From Hydrogenimonas sp. SS33 (GTDB lineage: Bacteria > Campylobacterota > Campylobacteria > Campylobacterales > Hydrogenimonadaceae), in the NCBI RefSeq assembly GCF_040436365.1, contig NZ_AP026369.1, forward strand, positions 1,303,501 through 1,367,500: DNA of 64,000 nucleotides, in the 5' to 3' direction. Made by a program: the position numbers and the translations under genes. The first letter of the stretch is position 1. Each line of letters opens with the position of its first letter. Positions 41,079 through 49,408 of the stretch are shown here, piece after piece. The notes beneath the pieces were generated by a model. The model saw only the letters and a list, made by a program, of their open reading frames with translations, ran no database searches and was not told the origin of the DNA.

Positions 41079-42509
41079 ATGAGCGCTGTAGACAAATTTT
41101 TCCAGCTCTGCAAAGACAACGACGTCGAATTCGTCGACTTCCGGTTCACCGACATTTTCGGCCGGTGGCACCATGTCGCCTACAACTTCAATGCGGTCGA
41201 AGCTTCCATGTTCGAAAACGGTATTCCCTTCGACGGAAGTTCCATCCGCATGTGGAAAACCATCGACCAGTCCGACACCCTTCTGATGCCTGACGCAGAG
41301 TCCGTTTTCCTGGACCCCTTCACCGCCGACCCGACCGCGGTCGTCATCTGCTCCGTCCATGACGTCGACGGCACGCCCTACAACAAAGACCCCCGCACCA
41401 TCGCCAAGAAAGCGTTGGAGTACGTCGAAAAAGAGGGCATCGCGGATGCCGCCTATTTCGGCCCCGAAAACGAATTCTTCATCTTCGACCATATCCACGT
41501 CATCGACGAGATGAACGCCCAGGGGTATGAGATCGACTCCGAAGAGGGCGCCTGGAACATGAAAAAAGACCCCCGCGACGAAGGCGGGTACAACATCGGC
41601 CACCGCCCCCAGCCCAAAGAGGGTTACTTCCCCGTTCCTCCGGTCGACTCCCAGATGGATATCCGCGCCGAGATGGTCAAGGTGCTCGAAGAGGTCGGTA
41701 TCGAAACTTTCGTCGTCCACCACGAAGTCGGTACCGCCGGCCAGGGCGAGATCGGCGTCAAGTTCGGCACCATCATCAGCGCCGCCGACAATGTCCAGAA
41801 ATACAAATATGTCTGTAAAAACGTCGCCCACCTCAACGGCAAGACTCTGACTTTCATGCCCAAACCGCTCTACAACGACAACGGAAACGGTATGCACCCC
41901 CACATGTCTCTGTGGAAAGACGGCAAGAACCTCTTCTTCAAAGAGGGCGAATACGGCAACATCAGCGAGACTGCCAAGTATTTCATCGGCGGTATCATCG
42001 AGCACTCCGCCGCCGTCGCCGCCTTCACCAACCCCTCCACCAACTCCTACAAGCGCCTGATGCCCGGCTTCGAAGCGCCTTCCGTGCTGGCCTACAGCGC
42101 CCGAAACCGCAGCGCCTGTTTCCGCATCCCCTTCGGTGCCGGCGAAAAATCGGTCCGCGTCGAGTTCCGCTCTCCCGACAGCACCGCATGCCCCTACCTG
42201 GCATTTGCCGTCATGATGCTGGCCGGTATTGACGGTATCAAGCGCAAGCTCGATCCCGGTGCACCCCGTGACGAAGACCTCTTCGAATATACCCTCGAAG
42301 AGCTCCGCGACAAAGGCATCAAAACCATGCCCGCCACCCTGCGCGAGGCGCTGGAAGGGCTGAAGAACGACCACGCCTTCCTGACCGAAACCGGTATCTT
42401 TACCGAAGAGTTCATCCAGGAGTACATCGACTGGAAATATGAAGTCGAAGTCAACCCGGTCGAAGGCCGCCCGCATCCCTACGAGTTCAACCTCTACTAC
42501 AGCTGCTAA
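41079..42509 (+). CDS. glnA: Glutamine synthetase type I
   Basis: Makes glutamine from glutamate, ammonia and ATP. It has 476 residues, with [48 protein letters not shown] and [19 protein letters not shown]. At the adenylylation site the tyrosine is replaced by phenylalanine, F402 in [10 protein letters not shown], as known for Helicobacter GlnA, so control by GlnE is not expected. AAGGAG precedes the ATG. glsA follows on the same strand. Confidence 0.97.
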   Translation: MSAVDKFFQLCKDNDVEFVDFRFTDIFGRWHHVAYNFNAVEASMFENGIPFDGSSIRMWKTIDQSDTLLMPDAESVFLDPFTADPTAVVICSVHDVDGTPYNKDPRTIAKKALEYVEKEGIADAAYFGPENEFFIFDHIHVIDEMNAQGYEIDSEEGAWNMKKDPRDEGGYNIGHRPQPKEGYFPVPPVDSQMDIRAEMVKVLEEVGIETFVVHHEVGTAGQGEIGVKFGTIISAADNVQKYKYVCKNVAHLNGKTLTFMPKPLYNDNGNGMHPHMSLWKDGKNLFFKEGEYGNISETAKYFIGGIIEHSAAVAAFTNPSTNSYKRLMPGFEAPSVLAYSARNRSACFRIPFGAGEKSVRVEFRSPDSTACPYLAFAVMMLAGIDGIKRKLDPGAPRDEDLFEYTLEELRDKGIKTMPATLREALEGLKNDHAFLTETGIFTEEFIQEYIDWKYEVEVNPVEGRPHPYEFNLYYSC

Positions 42510-42515
42510 CCGGCC

Positions 42516-42534
42516 GCCGCGGCTTTGCCGCGGC
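42516..42534 (+). repeat. GC-only hairpin between glnA and glsA
   Basis: GCCGCGGC-TTT-GCCGCGGC, an 8-bp perfect stem starting 7 bases after the glnA stop codon. No T-run follows, so it may shield the glnA 3' end and reduce read-through into glsA. Confidence 0.6.
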
Positions 42535-42563
42535 ACCCATCCCATTCCCAAAGAGTGCATCGC

Positions 42564-43487
42564 ATGGACATTCAGGCCATTCTCGAAGAGATCGAAAAAG
42601 AGGTCCGTCCCCTTCTCGGAGAGGGCAAGGTAGCCGACTACATTCCGGCCCTGGCGAATGTCGATCCGAAGCAGTTCGGTATGGCCGTCACCCTGCTGGA
42701 CGGCACCCAGTACGGTGTGGGGGAGTCGGGCAAGCGCTTCTCCATCCAGAGCATTTCAAAGGTCTTCACCTTCACCCTGGCGTTGCACGCCTACGGCCCC
42801 GAACTCTACAAACGGGTCGGGCGCGAACCCTCCGGCTCCCCCTTCAACTCCCTCGTACAGCTGGAGTATGAGCACGGAATCCCCCGAAACCCCTTCATCA
42901 ACGCAGGCGCCATTGTCGTCACCGACTCCCTTATCACCCATTTCGGGGACGACTACACCGCCCTGGAGACAATCATGGGCTTCATAAGAGACATCAGCGA
43001 CGAGCCCTCCGTCACCATCGACCCGGAGGTGGCCCGTTCGGAGATGGAACACGGCTACCGCAACCTGGCCCTGGCCCACCTGATGAAAAGTTTCGATAAC
43101 ATCGACAACGAGGTGCGCACCGTCGTGCAGACCTACTTCAAGCACTGCGCCGTCACCATGAGCGCCTCCGAACTCTCCCGCGCCGTGCTCTATCTGGCCA
43201 ACGGCGGCACCGACCCCATCACGCAACACACTTTCATCACTCCCCAGCAATCAAAACGGATCAACGCCGTCATGCTCACCTGCGGCCACTACGACGCGTC
43301 GGGGGATTTCGCCTTTCATGTAGGGCTTCCCGGCAAGAGCGGGGTGGGCGGCGGCATCGTCGCCGTAGTCCCCGGCAAAATGGGCATCTGCGTCTGGTCC
43401 CCCGCCCTCAACGAACAGGGCAACTCCCTCGCCGGCACCCGTGCCTTGGAACTCTTTACGACAAAAACCGGCTTCTCCATTTTTTAG
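42564..43487 (+). CDS. glsA: Glutaminase A
   Basis: Hydrolyses glutamine to glutamate and ammonia. It has 307 residues of the serine beta-lactamase-like fold: FSIQSISKVFTF carries the catalytic SxxK, NPFINAGAIV follows, and GKSGVGGGIVAV is the C-terminal motif. No signal peptide. Location directly behind glnA would give opposed activities from one transcript unless glsA is weakly or separately expressed. Confidence 0.95.
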   Translation: MDIQAILEEIEKEVRPLLGEGKVADYIPALANVDPKQFGMAVTLLDGTQYGVGESGKRFSIQSISKVFTFTLALHAYGPELYKRVGREPSGSPFNSLVQLEYEHGIPRNPFINAGAIVVTDSLITHFGDDYTALETIMGFIRDISDEPSVTIDPEVARSEMEHGYRNLALAHLMKSFDNIDNEVRTVVQTYFKHCAVTMSASELSRAVLYLANGGTDPITQHTFITPQQSKRINAVMLTCGHYDASGDFAFHVGLPGKSGVGGGIVAVVPGKMGICVWSPALNEQGNSLAGTRALELFTTKTGFSIF

Positions 43488-43594
43488 GGCCCTTCCAACC
43501 CCTCCCCCGCCTCTTCATTCCCGTTAACAAACTGTTGACAGCCAATTTACGGCGAAACACTACAATGACGGCAGAGAATGCAAAGGAGACGGCC

Positions 43595-43717
43595 ATGCTG
43601 ATGAGAATCGTCATGATGCTTTTCGCCATTCTGCTCACCATCGGTGCCTCGATGCAACAGACAAAATATGACGAACACAACAAAACGGCTCCGCAATACT
43701 CCCAACCGGCGAAATAA
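43595..43717 (+). CDS. Small membrane peptide, 40 aa
   Basis: One hydrophobic helix (MLMRIVMMLFAILLTIGASM) followed by a polar 20-residue tail. AAGGAG lies 6 bases before the ATG, and a TACAAT box at 43561-43566, with TTGACA at 43535, is a possible promoter. Too short for family recognition. It sits 45 bases before a two-component system, which itself has a TATAAT box. Confidence 0.6.
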   Translation: MLMRIVMMLFAILLTIGASMQQTKYDEHNKTAPQYSQPAK

Positions 43718-43724
43718 AATAGCG

Positions 43725-43730
43725 TATAAT
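43725..43730 (+). promoter_or_regulatory. -10 box (TATAAT) of the racR-like gene
   Basis: TATAAT, 32 bases before the response-regulator ATG. AGAAGGTAGAG just before the start serves as ribosome-binding site. Confidence 0.6.
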
Positions 43731-43762
43731 ATACCCACATCAAACAGAAGAAGGTAGAGAAG

Positions 43763-44428
43763 ATGATCAATATTCTGATGATTGAAGATGACATCGACAT
43801 CAGTACGCTCCTGACCAAATTCCTCAGCCAGTACGGAATGAAGGTCGAGAGCGTGGAAACGCCCAAGGCGGCACTCAATGCCCTGGAGCTGGACCATTAC
43901 GACCTGATTATTCTCGACCTGACGCTGCCGCAGATGGACGGTCTGGAGCTCTGTAAACTGATCCGCAAGGATTACGACATTCCCATCATCATCTCCAGCG
44001 CCCGCAGCGACCTGACCGACAAGATCATCGGACTGGAGTATGGTGCCGACGACTACCTTCCCAAACCCTACGAACCCAGGGAGCTGGTTGCCCGCATTCA
44101 GACCGTGCTGCGCCGCTACCGGCCCACCCTGCAGGCGGAGGGCAGCGACTTCGAACTGGACGAAGGGAAGATGCAGATCTTCTTCAAAGGGGAGAAACTC
44201 GACCTCACCACCGCCGAATACGAGATTCTGCGGCTGTTCCTGCTCAATCCCGGAACGGTTCTGACCCGGGACTACCTGGCCAACAATGCCGAATCGATCT
44301 CCTGGGAGAGCAGTGAACGGACCATCGACGTCATCATCAGCCGCATCCGCAGCAAACTGGGCGATACCCCCAAAGAGCCCCGCTATATCCACTCCATCCG
44401 CGGAGCGGGATACAAATTCACCCCCTGA
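43763..44428 (+). CDS. OmpR-family response regulator (RacR-like)
   Basis: 221 residues. Receiver domain (1-118) with acidic pair EDD at 8-10, phosphoacceptor D52 in LIILDLTLP, T/S in ISSAR and K in LPKPY; winged-helix DNA-binding domain at 128-221 (RTIDVIISRIRSKLG, IRGAGYKF). The receiver resembles Campylobacter RacR (temperature and fumarate-related growth). Its kinase partner follows 5 bases downstream. Confidence 0.92.
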   Translation: MINILMIEDDIDISTLLTKFLSQYGMKVESVETPKAALNALELDHYDLIILDLTLPQMDGLELCKLIRKDYDIPIIISSARSDLTDKIIGLEYGADDYLPKPYEPRELVARIQTVLRRYRPTLQAEGSDFELDEGKMQIFFKGEKLDLTTAEYEILRLFLLNPGTVLTRDYLANNAESISWESSERTIDVIISRIRSKLGDTPKEPRYIHSIRGAGYKFTP

Positions 44429-44433
44429 GCGCC

Positions 44434-45696
44434 ATGGTCCCGCTCCGTCACTCCATCTTTTTCAAAATCAATCTCTTTTTCCTCTTCGCCGTGGCGGCGC
44501 TGATCTCCTTTTTCGTTATGACGCTGCGGGAGTTCCGAATGCAGGAACTCCAGCTCATCGAACAGCAGGTCATCAAAGATGAAGCGGCAATACGGAAAAT
44601 CATACTCGCAGGCGAGGAGGATTCGCCCCGAAAATTCAGAGAAAAGGGGTACCGGTATATCGAATATCCCGATGCCGTCCGTCCGAAACTGACACCCGTT
44701 TTCCAGATACCGCCCGCCAGTTTTCCGCCCATGGTCGCCGAACGGATCCGGGATGGCCGGCTGCGCATCTACCGCGACGACGACAACCTCTACTTTGAAC
44801 TGGTCGGGCCCCATCACTCCACGATGATCGCTTCGAGACTGACCATCTACCGGCCCAAATGGATCCCCGTGCTTTTCGGCAGTATGCTGGCGGTACTGAT
44901 ACTCCTCTACTGGACCACGGTACGCAGTTTCAAACCTCTCAAAAAACTGGCGAAACAGATTCAGCGCTTCGGCGAAGGGCATATGGACATCTCCACCAAA
45001 TCGGAGGAGCGGGACGAGATCGCCTTCGTCGCCAACCAGTTTGACGCGGCGGTCAAAAAGATCCGCGCCATGAAAGAGGCCCGCACACTCTTCATGCGCA
45101 ACATCATGCACGAGCTCAAAACCCCCATCACCAAAGGGAAACTGAGTGTCGCACTGATGGAAAAGGGAGAGGAGGAGCAGGTACTCAGGCGGGCATTCAA
45201 CCGGATGGAACAGCTCATCTCCGAAATGGCGGAGGTGGAGATGATCACCTCCCAGTCGCTGGACCTGGTCTTCGAAGATTGTGATCTCAAAAAGATGGTG
45301 GAAGCGGTGGAGATGCTGCTCTTTACCGATGTGCTGGATCAGACCATCGCCTACACCTGCGAACCCTGCACCTTCCATGCCGACTGCAAAATGCTGACGA
45401 TCGTCCTGAAAAACCTCATCGACAACGGTTTGAAATACTCTTCCGACAACCGCGTCGAAGTCTGCTGCAAAAACGGGGAGATTCGTATTATCAACAAAGG
45501 GGAACCGCTGGAGAAGAGTTTCAGGGAGATCGTGGAGCCCTTCGTCAAGGGGGAGGCGAACCACTCCCATGCCAACTTCGGGCTGGGGCTTTATATCGTC
45601 AAGTCGATCCTCGACGCCCACGGCGCCGAACTCGACTACCTATACCGCAACGGAAAACACTACTTCATCATCAAAGGGTTGAAGCAGGTATCGTGA
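44434..45696 (+). CDS. Sensor histidine kinase (RacS-like)
   Basis: 420 residues. Transmembrane helices at about 8-28 and 143-163 flank a periplasmic sensor region; HAMP-like at 164-215; phosphoacceptor H226 in NIMHELKTPI; ATPase domain with VLKNLIDNGLKYS (N box) and FGLGLYIVKSIL (G box). It forms a pair with the upstream regulator. The signal is unknown. Its end is 6 bases from the convergent htpG. Confidence 0.9.
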   Translation: MVPLRHSIFFKINLFFLFAVAALISFFVMTLREFRMQELQLIEQQVIKDEAAIRKIILAGEEDSPRKFREKGYRYIEYPDAVRPKLTPVFQIPPASFPPMVAERIRDGRLRIYRDDDNLYFELVGPHHSTMIASRLTIYRPKWIPVLFGSMLAVLILLYWTTVRSFKPLKKLAKQIQRFGEGHMDISTKSEERDEIAFVANQFDAAVKKIRAMKEARTLFMRNIMHELKTPITKGKLSVALMEKGEEEQVLRRAFNRMEQLISEMAEVEMITSQSLDLVFEDCDLKKMVEAVEMLLFTDVLDQTIAYTCEPCTFHADCKMLTIVLKNLIDNGLKYSSDNRVEVCCKNGEIRIINKGEPLEKSFREIVEPFVKGEANHSHANFGLGLYIVKSILDAHGAELDYLYRNGKHYFIIKGLKQVS

Positions 45697-45702
45697 CCCG
45701 CT

Positions 45703-47514
45703 TCAGATGGCCTTGGCGATAAGCCGGTTGAGGCGGGCGTTGAAGTCGGTGATGTCGTCGATCTCCAGCCCCGCCGCCATCTTCGCTTCGTCGAGCACCA
45801 CGTGGGCGATCTCCCGCGTCGCCGCTTCGTCGTTCTTCTCCAGAAGCTTTTCGAAGATTTCGTGGTTCGGGTTGATCTCCAGTATCGGCTTGGGCGTGGG
45901 TACCTCCTGGCCCATCTGGCGCAGAATCTGCTGCATCGCCACATCGGGGTCGTTCTTGTCGAAGACCACGACGGCGGGGGACTCCTTCAGGCGGTTGGTG
46001 AGGCGGATATCCTTGACGCTCTCGCCAAGCTCCGCTTTCATGGCGGCGACGATGGAGGCGAACTTCTCTTTTACCTCGTCGCCGACTTCACCCTCCTCTT
46101 CCACATTGGCGATATTCTCCAGCGGCGTACCGTCGTATTCGGTGACGGTGGGCATGACGATGGCATCCACCTCGTCGTCGAAGAGGAGCACTTCGATCCC
46201 CTCTTCCCGGTACTTCTCCAGCAGCGGAGAGTGGCGGAGCAGGTTTTCGTCCTCGCCCATCAGGTAGTAGATCTTCTCCTGCCCCTCTTTCATCCGCTCC
46301 TTGTACTCCCTGAGGGTGACATACCCCTCTCTTTCGCTCGATTTGAAGAGCATCAGCTCAAGCAGCGTCTCCTTGTTTTCGAAGTCGCTGTAGATCCCCT
46401 CTTTCAGGGCCTTGCCCATCTCTTTGAAGAACCCTTCGTAGGCTTCCCGGTCTTTCTCCAGGAGTTTTTTCAGCTCACCCAGGATTTTCTTGACACTCGC
46501 CTTCTTGATCTTGCTGAGGATAATGTTCTCCTGGAGAATCTCCCGGCTGACGTTCAGGGGCAGGTCTTCCGCGTCGATGATACCCCGCACGAACCGCAGG
46601 TAGGTCGGGAGCAGCTCCCGCTCCTCGTCGGTGATGAAGACCCGCTTCACGTAGAGCTTCACTCCAGGCTGGTAATCGACCCTGAAGAGGTCGATGGGCG
46701 CCTTTTTGGGAATGTAGAAGAGGGTGTAGTACTCCAGCGTCCCCTCGGCGCGGGTATGGACCCACAGCAGCGGGTCTTCGCTGTCGTGGCTGATCTGCTT
46801 GTAGAACTCCCTGTAATCCTCGTCGCTCAGTTCGCTCTTGGGCAGCCGCCACAGGGCGGAGGCTTTGTTGATCTGCTCCTCCTCGCCCTTCTCGTTGACC
46901 AGGTAGATCGGGAAGGGGATGTGGTTGGAGTACTTCTCCACGATGCTCTTGATGCGCCACTCGTCGAGGAACTCTTCGGCGTCGTCGCGCATATGAAGGG
47001 TGATGTCGGTGCCGTACCCCTCCTTCTGCGCCTCTTCGATCTCGTACTCTCCGTTGCCTTCGCTCACCCATTTCCAGGCCTTCTCCTCCAGGGGCTTGCG
47101 GCTCAGGACCTCCACCTTCTTTGCGACCATGAAGGCGCTGTAGAAACCGACACCGAATTGCCCGATGAGATGGCTGTCCTTCTTCGCATCCCCCGTCAGG
47201 CTTTCGATGAAGCTTTTGGTGCCGCTCTTGGCGATGGTTCCCAGGTTTTCGATCATATCCTCGTCGTTCATGCCGATACCGGTATCGCTCACCGTCAGGG
47301 TCTTCTTCTCCTTGTCGGCCCTGATGACGATCTTGCCGGGCAGGTTCAGCTCCTTGTACTTCTCGTCGGTCAGCTTCAGGTACTCCAGTTTGTCCAGGGC
47401 ATCGCTGGCGTTGGAGATGAGCTCCCGCAGAAAAATCTCCTTGTTGGAGTAGAGGGAGTGGATCATCAGATGAAGCAGCTGGTTCACTTCGGTCTGGAAT
47501 TCGTGTTTCGACAT
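45703..47514 (-). CDS. htpG: Chaperone protein HtpG (Hsp90)
   Basis: ATP-driven chaperone of 603 residues. N-terminal GHKL ATPase: LRELISNASDALDKL, SDTGIGMNDEDM and GQFGVGFYSAFMVA; then middle and C-terminal domains of normal length. An AGGAG site lies 6 bases before the ATG. The promoter overlaps an inverted repeat that fits an HspR operator. Confidence 0.96.
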   Translation of the reverse strand: MSKHEFQTEVNQLLHLMIHSLYSNKEIFLRELISNASDALDKLEYLKLTDEKYKELNLPGKIVIRADKEKKTLTVSDTGIGMNDEDMIENLGTIAKSGTKSFIESLTGDAKKDSHLIGQFGVGFYSAFMVAKKVEVLSRKPLEEKAWKWVSEGNGEYEIEEAQKEGYGTDITLHMRDDAEEFLDEWRIKSIVEKYSNHIPFPIYLVNEKGEEEQINKASALWRLPKSELSDEDYREFYKQISHDSEDPLLWVHTRAEGTLEYYTLFYIPKKAPIDLFRVDYQPGVKLYVKRVFITDEERELLPTYLRFVRGIIDAEDLPLNVSREILQENIILSKIKKASVKKILGELKKLLEKDREAYEGFFKEMGKALKEGIYSDFENKETLLELMLFKSSEREGYVTLREYKERMKEGQEKIYYLMGEDENLLRHSPLLEKYREEGIEVLLFDDEVDAIVMPTVTEYDGTPLENIANVEEEGEVGDEVKEKFASIVAAMKAELGESVKDIRLTNRLKESPAVVVFDKNDPDVAMQQILRQMGQEVPTPKPILEINPNHEIFEKLLEKNDEAATREIAHVVLDEAKMAAGLEIDDITDFNARLNRLIAKAI

Positions 47515-47542
47515 GGCAAAACTCCTCGGTTTTTTTGATGGA

Positions 47543-47573
47543 ATTTTACAATCTTGACAATGTTTGTGTCAAG
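47543..47573 (-). promoter_or_regulatory. htpG promoter with HAIR-like inverted repeat
   Basis: CTTGACA-N7-TGTCAAG at 47553-47573 is a perfect inverted repeat with the geometry of the HspR operator (HAIR, CTTGAGT-N7-ACTCAAG). Its arm contains the -35 TTGACA, and TAAAAT lies 18 bases further on (47543-47548). Repressor bound here would block RNA polymerase, so heat control by HspR is inferred. Confidence 0.6.
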
Positions 47574-47655
47574 TTTCATAACTTCTTTGCAATCATTTAT
47601 TTTCCAAAAGGTATTGCATTCGCCTCTGTTTAGCCATGGCTCCACATTCGTATCG

Positions 47656-47661
47656 TATAAT
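47656..47661 (+). promoter_or_regulatory. -10 box (TATAAT) of the SYLF gene
   Basis: TATAAT, 29 bases before the ATG at 47691, in the divergent region shared with htpG. Confidence 0.6.
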
Positions 47662-47690
47662 TGGATATTCAATGAGAAGGTAGTGAGTGT

Positions 47691-48242
47691 ATGAGAGAAC
47701 GTTTGAGACTGTTGACGGCTCTGGTAGCCGTCGTCTTCATCTTTTCCGGATTCTTCGGAGGTGACAAGAGCAAGGATGAGATCCAGAAAGCCCGCCGGGA
47801 GATACGGAAGATGATGGCGAACGAGACGCTGCAGATGCTCTACAAATACGCCCCCGACGCGAGGCAGAAGGTCAAGAAAGCCTACGGCTATGCCGTCTTT
47901 TCCAATGTGGGCGTCAACCTTTTCCTGCTTTCGACAGAAAACGGCTCCGGCCTGGCCCACAACAACAGGACCGGCAAAGATATCTTCATGAAGATGTTCT
48001 CGGGCGGAGTGGGCCTCGGCCTGGGCGTCAAGGATTTCCACATCGCCTTCATCTTCGACAACAAGAAGGTCTTCGACCACTTCGTCAACAGCGGCTGGGA
48101 AGCCAACGCCCAGGCCGACGCCAGTGTCGCCGTCACCGTCGCACCGGGTGTGCACCTCTACAAACTGACCAAAAACGGCCTCGCCCTCCAGGCGACGATC
48201 CAGGGCACCAACTACTGGAAAGACGACGAACTCAACCGATAA
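47691..48242 (+). CDS. Exported SYLF (YSC84)-domain lipid-binding protein
   Basis: 183 residues. An N-terminal signal peptide or anchor (LRLLTALVAVVFIFSGFFGG) is followed by the SYLF domain with KAYGYAVFSNVGVNLFLLS, GKDIFMKMFSGGVGLGLGVK and DASVAVTVAPGVHLYKLT. SYLF domains bind phosphoinositides in eukaryotes; in bacteria the role is unclear. No lipobox cysteine. Monocistronic with its own promoter. Confidence 0.85.
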   Translation: MRERLRLLTALVAVVFIFSGFFGGDKSKDEIQKARREIRKMMANETLQMLYKYAPDARQKVKKAYGYAVFSNVGVNLFLLSTENGSGLAHNNRTGKDIFMKMFSGGVGLGLGVKDFHIAFIFDNKKVFDHFVNSGWEANAQADASVAVTVAPGVHLYKLTKNGLALQATIQGTNYWKDDELNR

Positions 48243-48253
48243 ACGAGACGGCA

Positions 48254-49408
48254 TCAGCCGTCTCTGTTTTTTCCCTGATGATCTATATGATCCAAAATGA
48301 AATTGGCTGCCGGTCTGTAATATCTTTCCGTAAAATAATAGATAGAATAGGAGTAGAGATAGATCAACAGAATCATGACACCCATAGCCAAACCGTTCGA
48401 AAGATCGGTATGTTCACGAAAATCTCTGAAATAGCGGTAGGATATTTGCGCAATCAAAAGCATGAACGGAAAGTGGAGGAGGTATAGACTGTACGAAAAA
48501 TCCGCCATAAACGGATGAAATTTGGCTGTTATAAAAGATTCTGATGCTTTTGAGATTTTGGGACCGGATTTAATATACAAAATTGTCAATGCAAATACCA
48601 GTCCAAGCAGAAAATCTCCCCAAAAACCCTCCTTAAACCGTGAAAACGTCAATACTCCCAAAAACGAAATCCACAATAGCAGGGGAGAATATTTAATCTT
48701 TGTTACAAGATTCTCCCTGACAAACCAGATACCTACACCTGTAAGCCATACAAAAAAGTAGAGCAAAATCATTTTATTCAGTACCGCTGCAAGAAAGAGA
48801 AAAGCGGAGAGTGCCAAAAATCTATTTTTCCAGGAGTTTGACAATATTATGATCATACCGATAGGGAAAAAGAGATAATACCAAAACTCATAGGCAAGAC
48901 TCCAAAGCGGGTCATTGGAACCAAAGAGCGGCCCATAACTGTGCTGTAACATCGAAAAGTTGAGTAAAAATGTCTCTATGGTCTCTTTTCCTTTTTCAAA
49001 AAACCTGTCATAGGCATTGAAATCATTGAAGAAACGGTATCCGACATGATCCCAGACAAATGTTAGAAAAAGTGCGGGAATCAAAACAATATAAAGACGT
49101 ATCACTCTCTTTGTAAAATACTTTTTCCAATTGAAATCCTCATTCAACATGCCCCGTAAAACTTCACCTCCGATAAGAAAACCGCTGAGGATGAAAAATA
49201 TCATTACCGCTTCATGGCCAAGAGAGGTCATATAATAAAAAATTTTCCATTGCCATCCATTTTCTCCAAGTTGGGAATATGGAGGAAAAGTGACAGCCCT
49301 GACATGTGAAAGAACCACCATTAATGCCGCTATCCATCGACTCAGATGCAAAAAGGAAGAGAGTACAGGATCAATGTGAAATTTCCGTTCTTTCTGGAAT
49401 ATTCTCAT
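48254..49408 (-). CDS. Acyltransferase 3 family membrane protein
   Basis: 384 residues with about ten transmembrane helices. OafA/YrhL-type enzymes acylate surface sugars. The family histidine is in VVLSHVRA near residue 35, with FFILSGFLIGGEVL following and LWSLAYEFWYYLFFP near 170. Base composition is about 35-40% GC against about 60% around it, indicating recent acquisition. Its ATG overlaps the stop codon of the GTPase gene (ATGA), so it is nonetheless translationally coupled to a native-looking gene. There is no sugar-synthesis gene nearby. Confidence 0.9.
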   Translation of the reverse strand: MRIFQKERKFHIDPVLSSFLHLSRWIAALMVVLSHVRAVTFPPYSQLGENGWQWKIFYYMTSLGHEAVMIFFILSGFLIGGEVLRGMLNEDFNWKKYFTKRVIRLYIVLIPALFLTFVWDHVGYRFFNDFNAYDRFFEKGKETIETFLLNFSMLQHSYGPLFGSNDPLWSLAYEFWYYLFFPIGMIIILSNSWKNRFLALSAFLFLAAVLNKMILLYFFVWLTGVGIWFVRENLVTKIKYSPLLLWISFLGVLTFSRFKEGFWGDFLLGLVFALTILYIKSGPKISKASESFITAKFHPFMADFSYSLYLLHFPFMLLIAQISYRYFRDFREHTDLSNGLAMGVMILLIYLYSYSIYYFTERYYRPAANFILDHIDHQGKNRDG

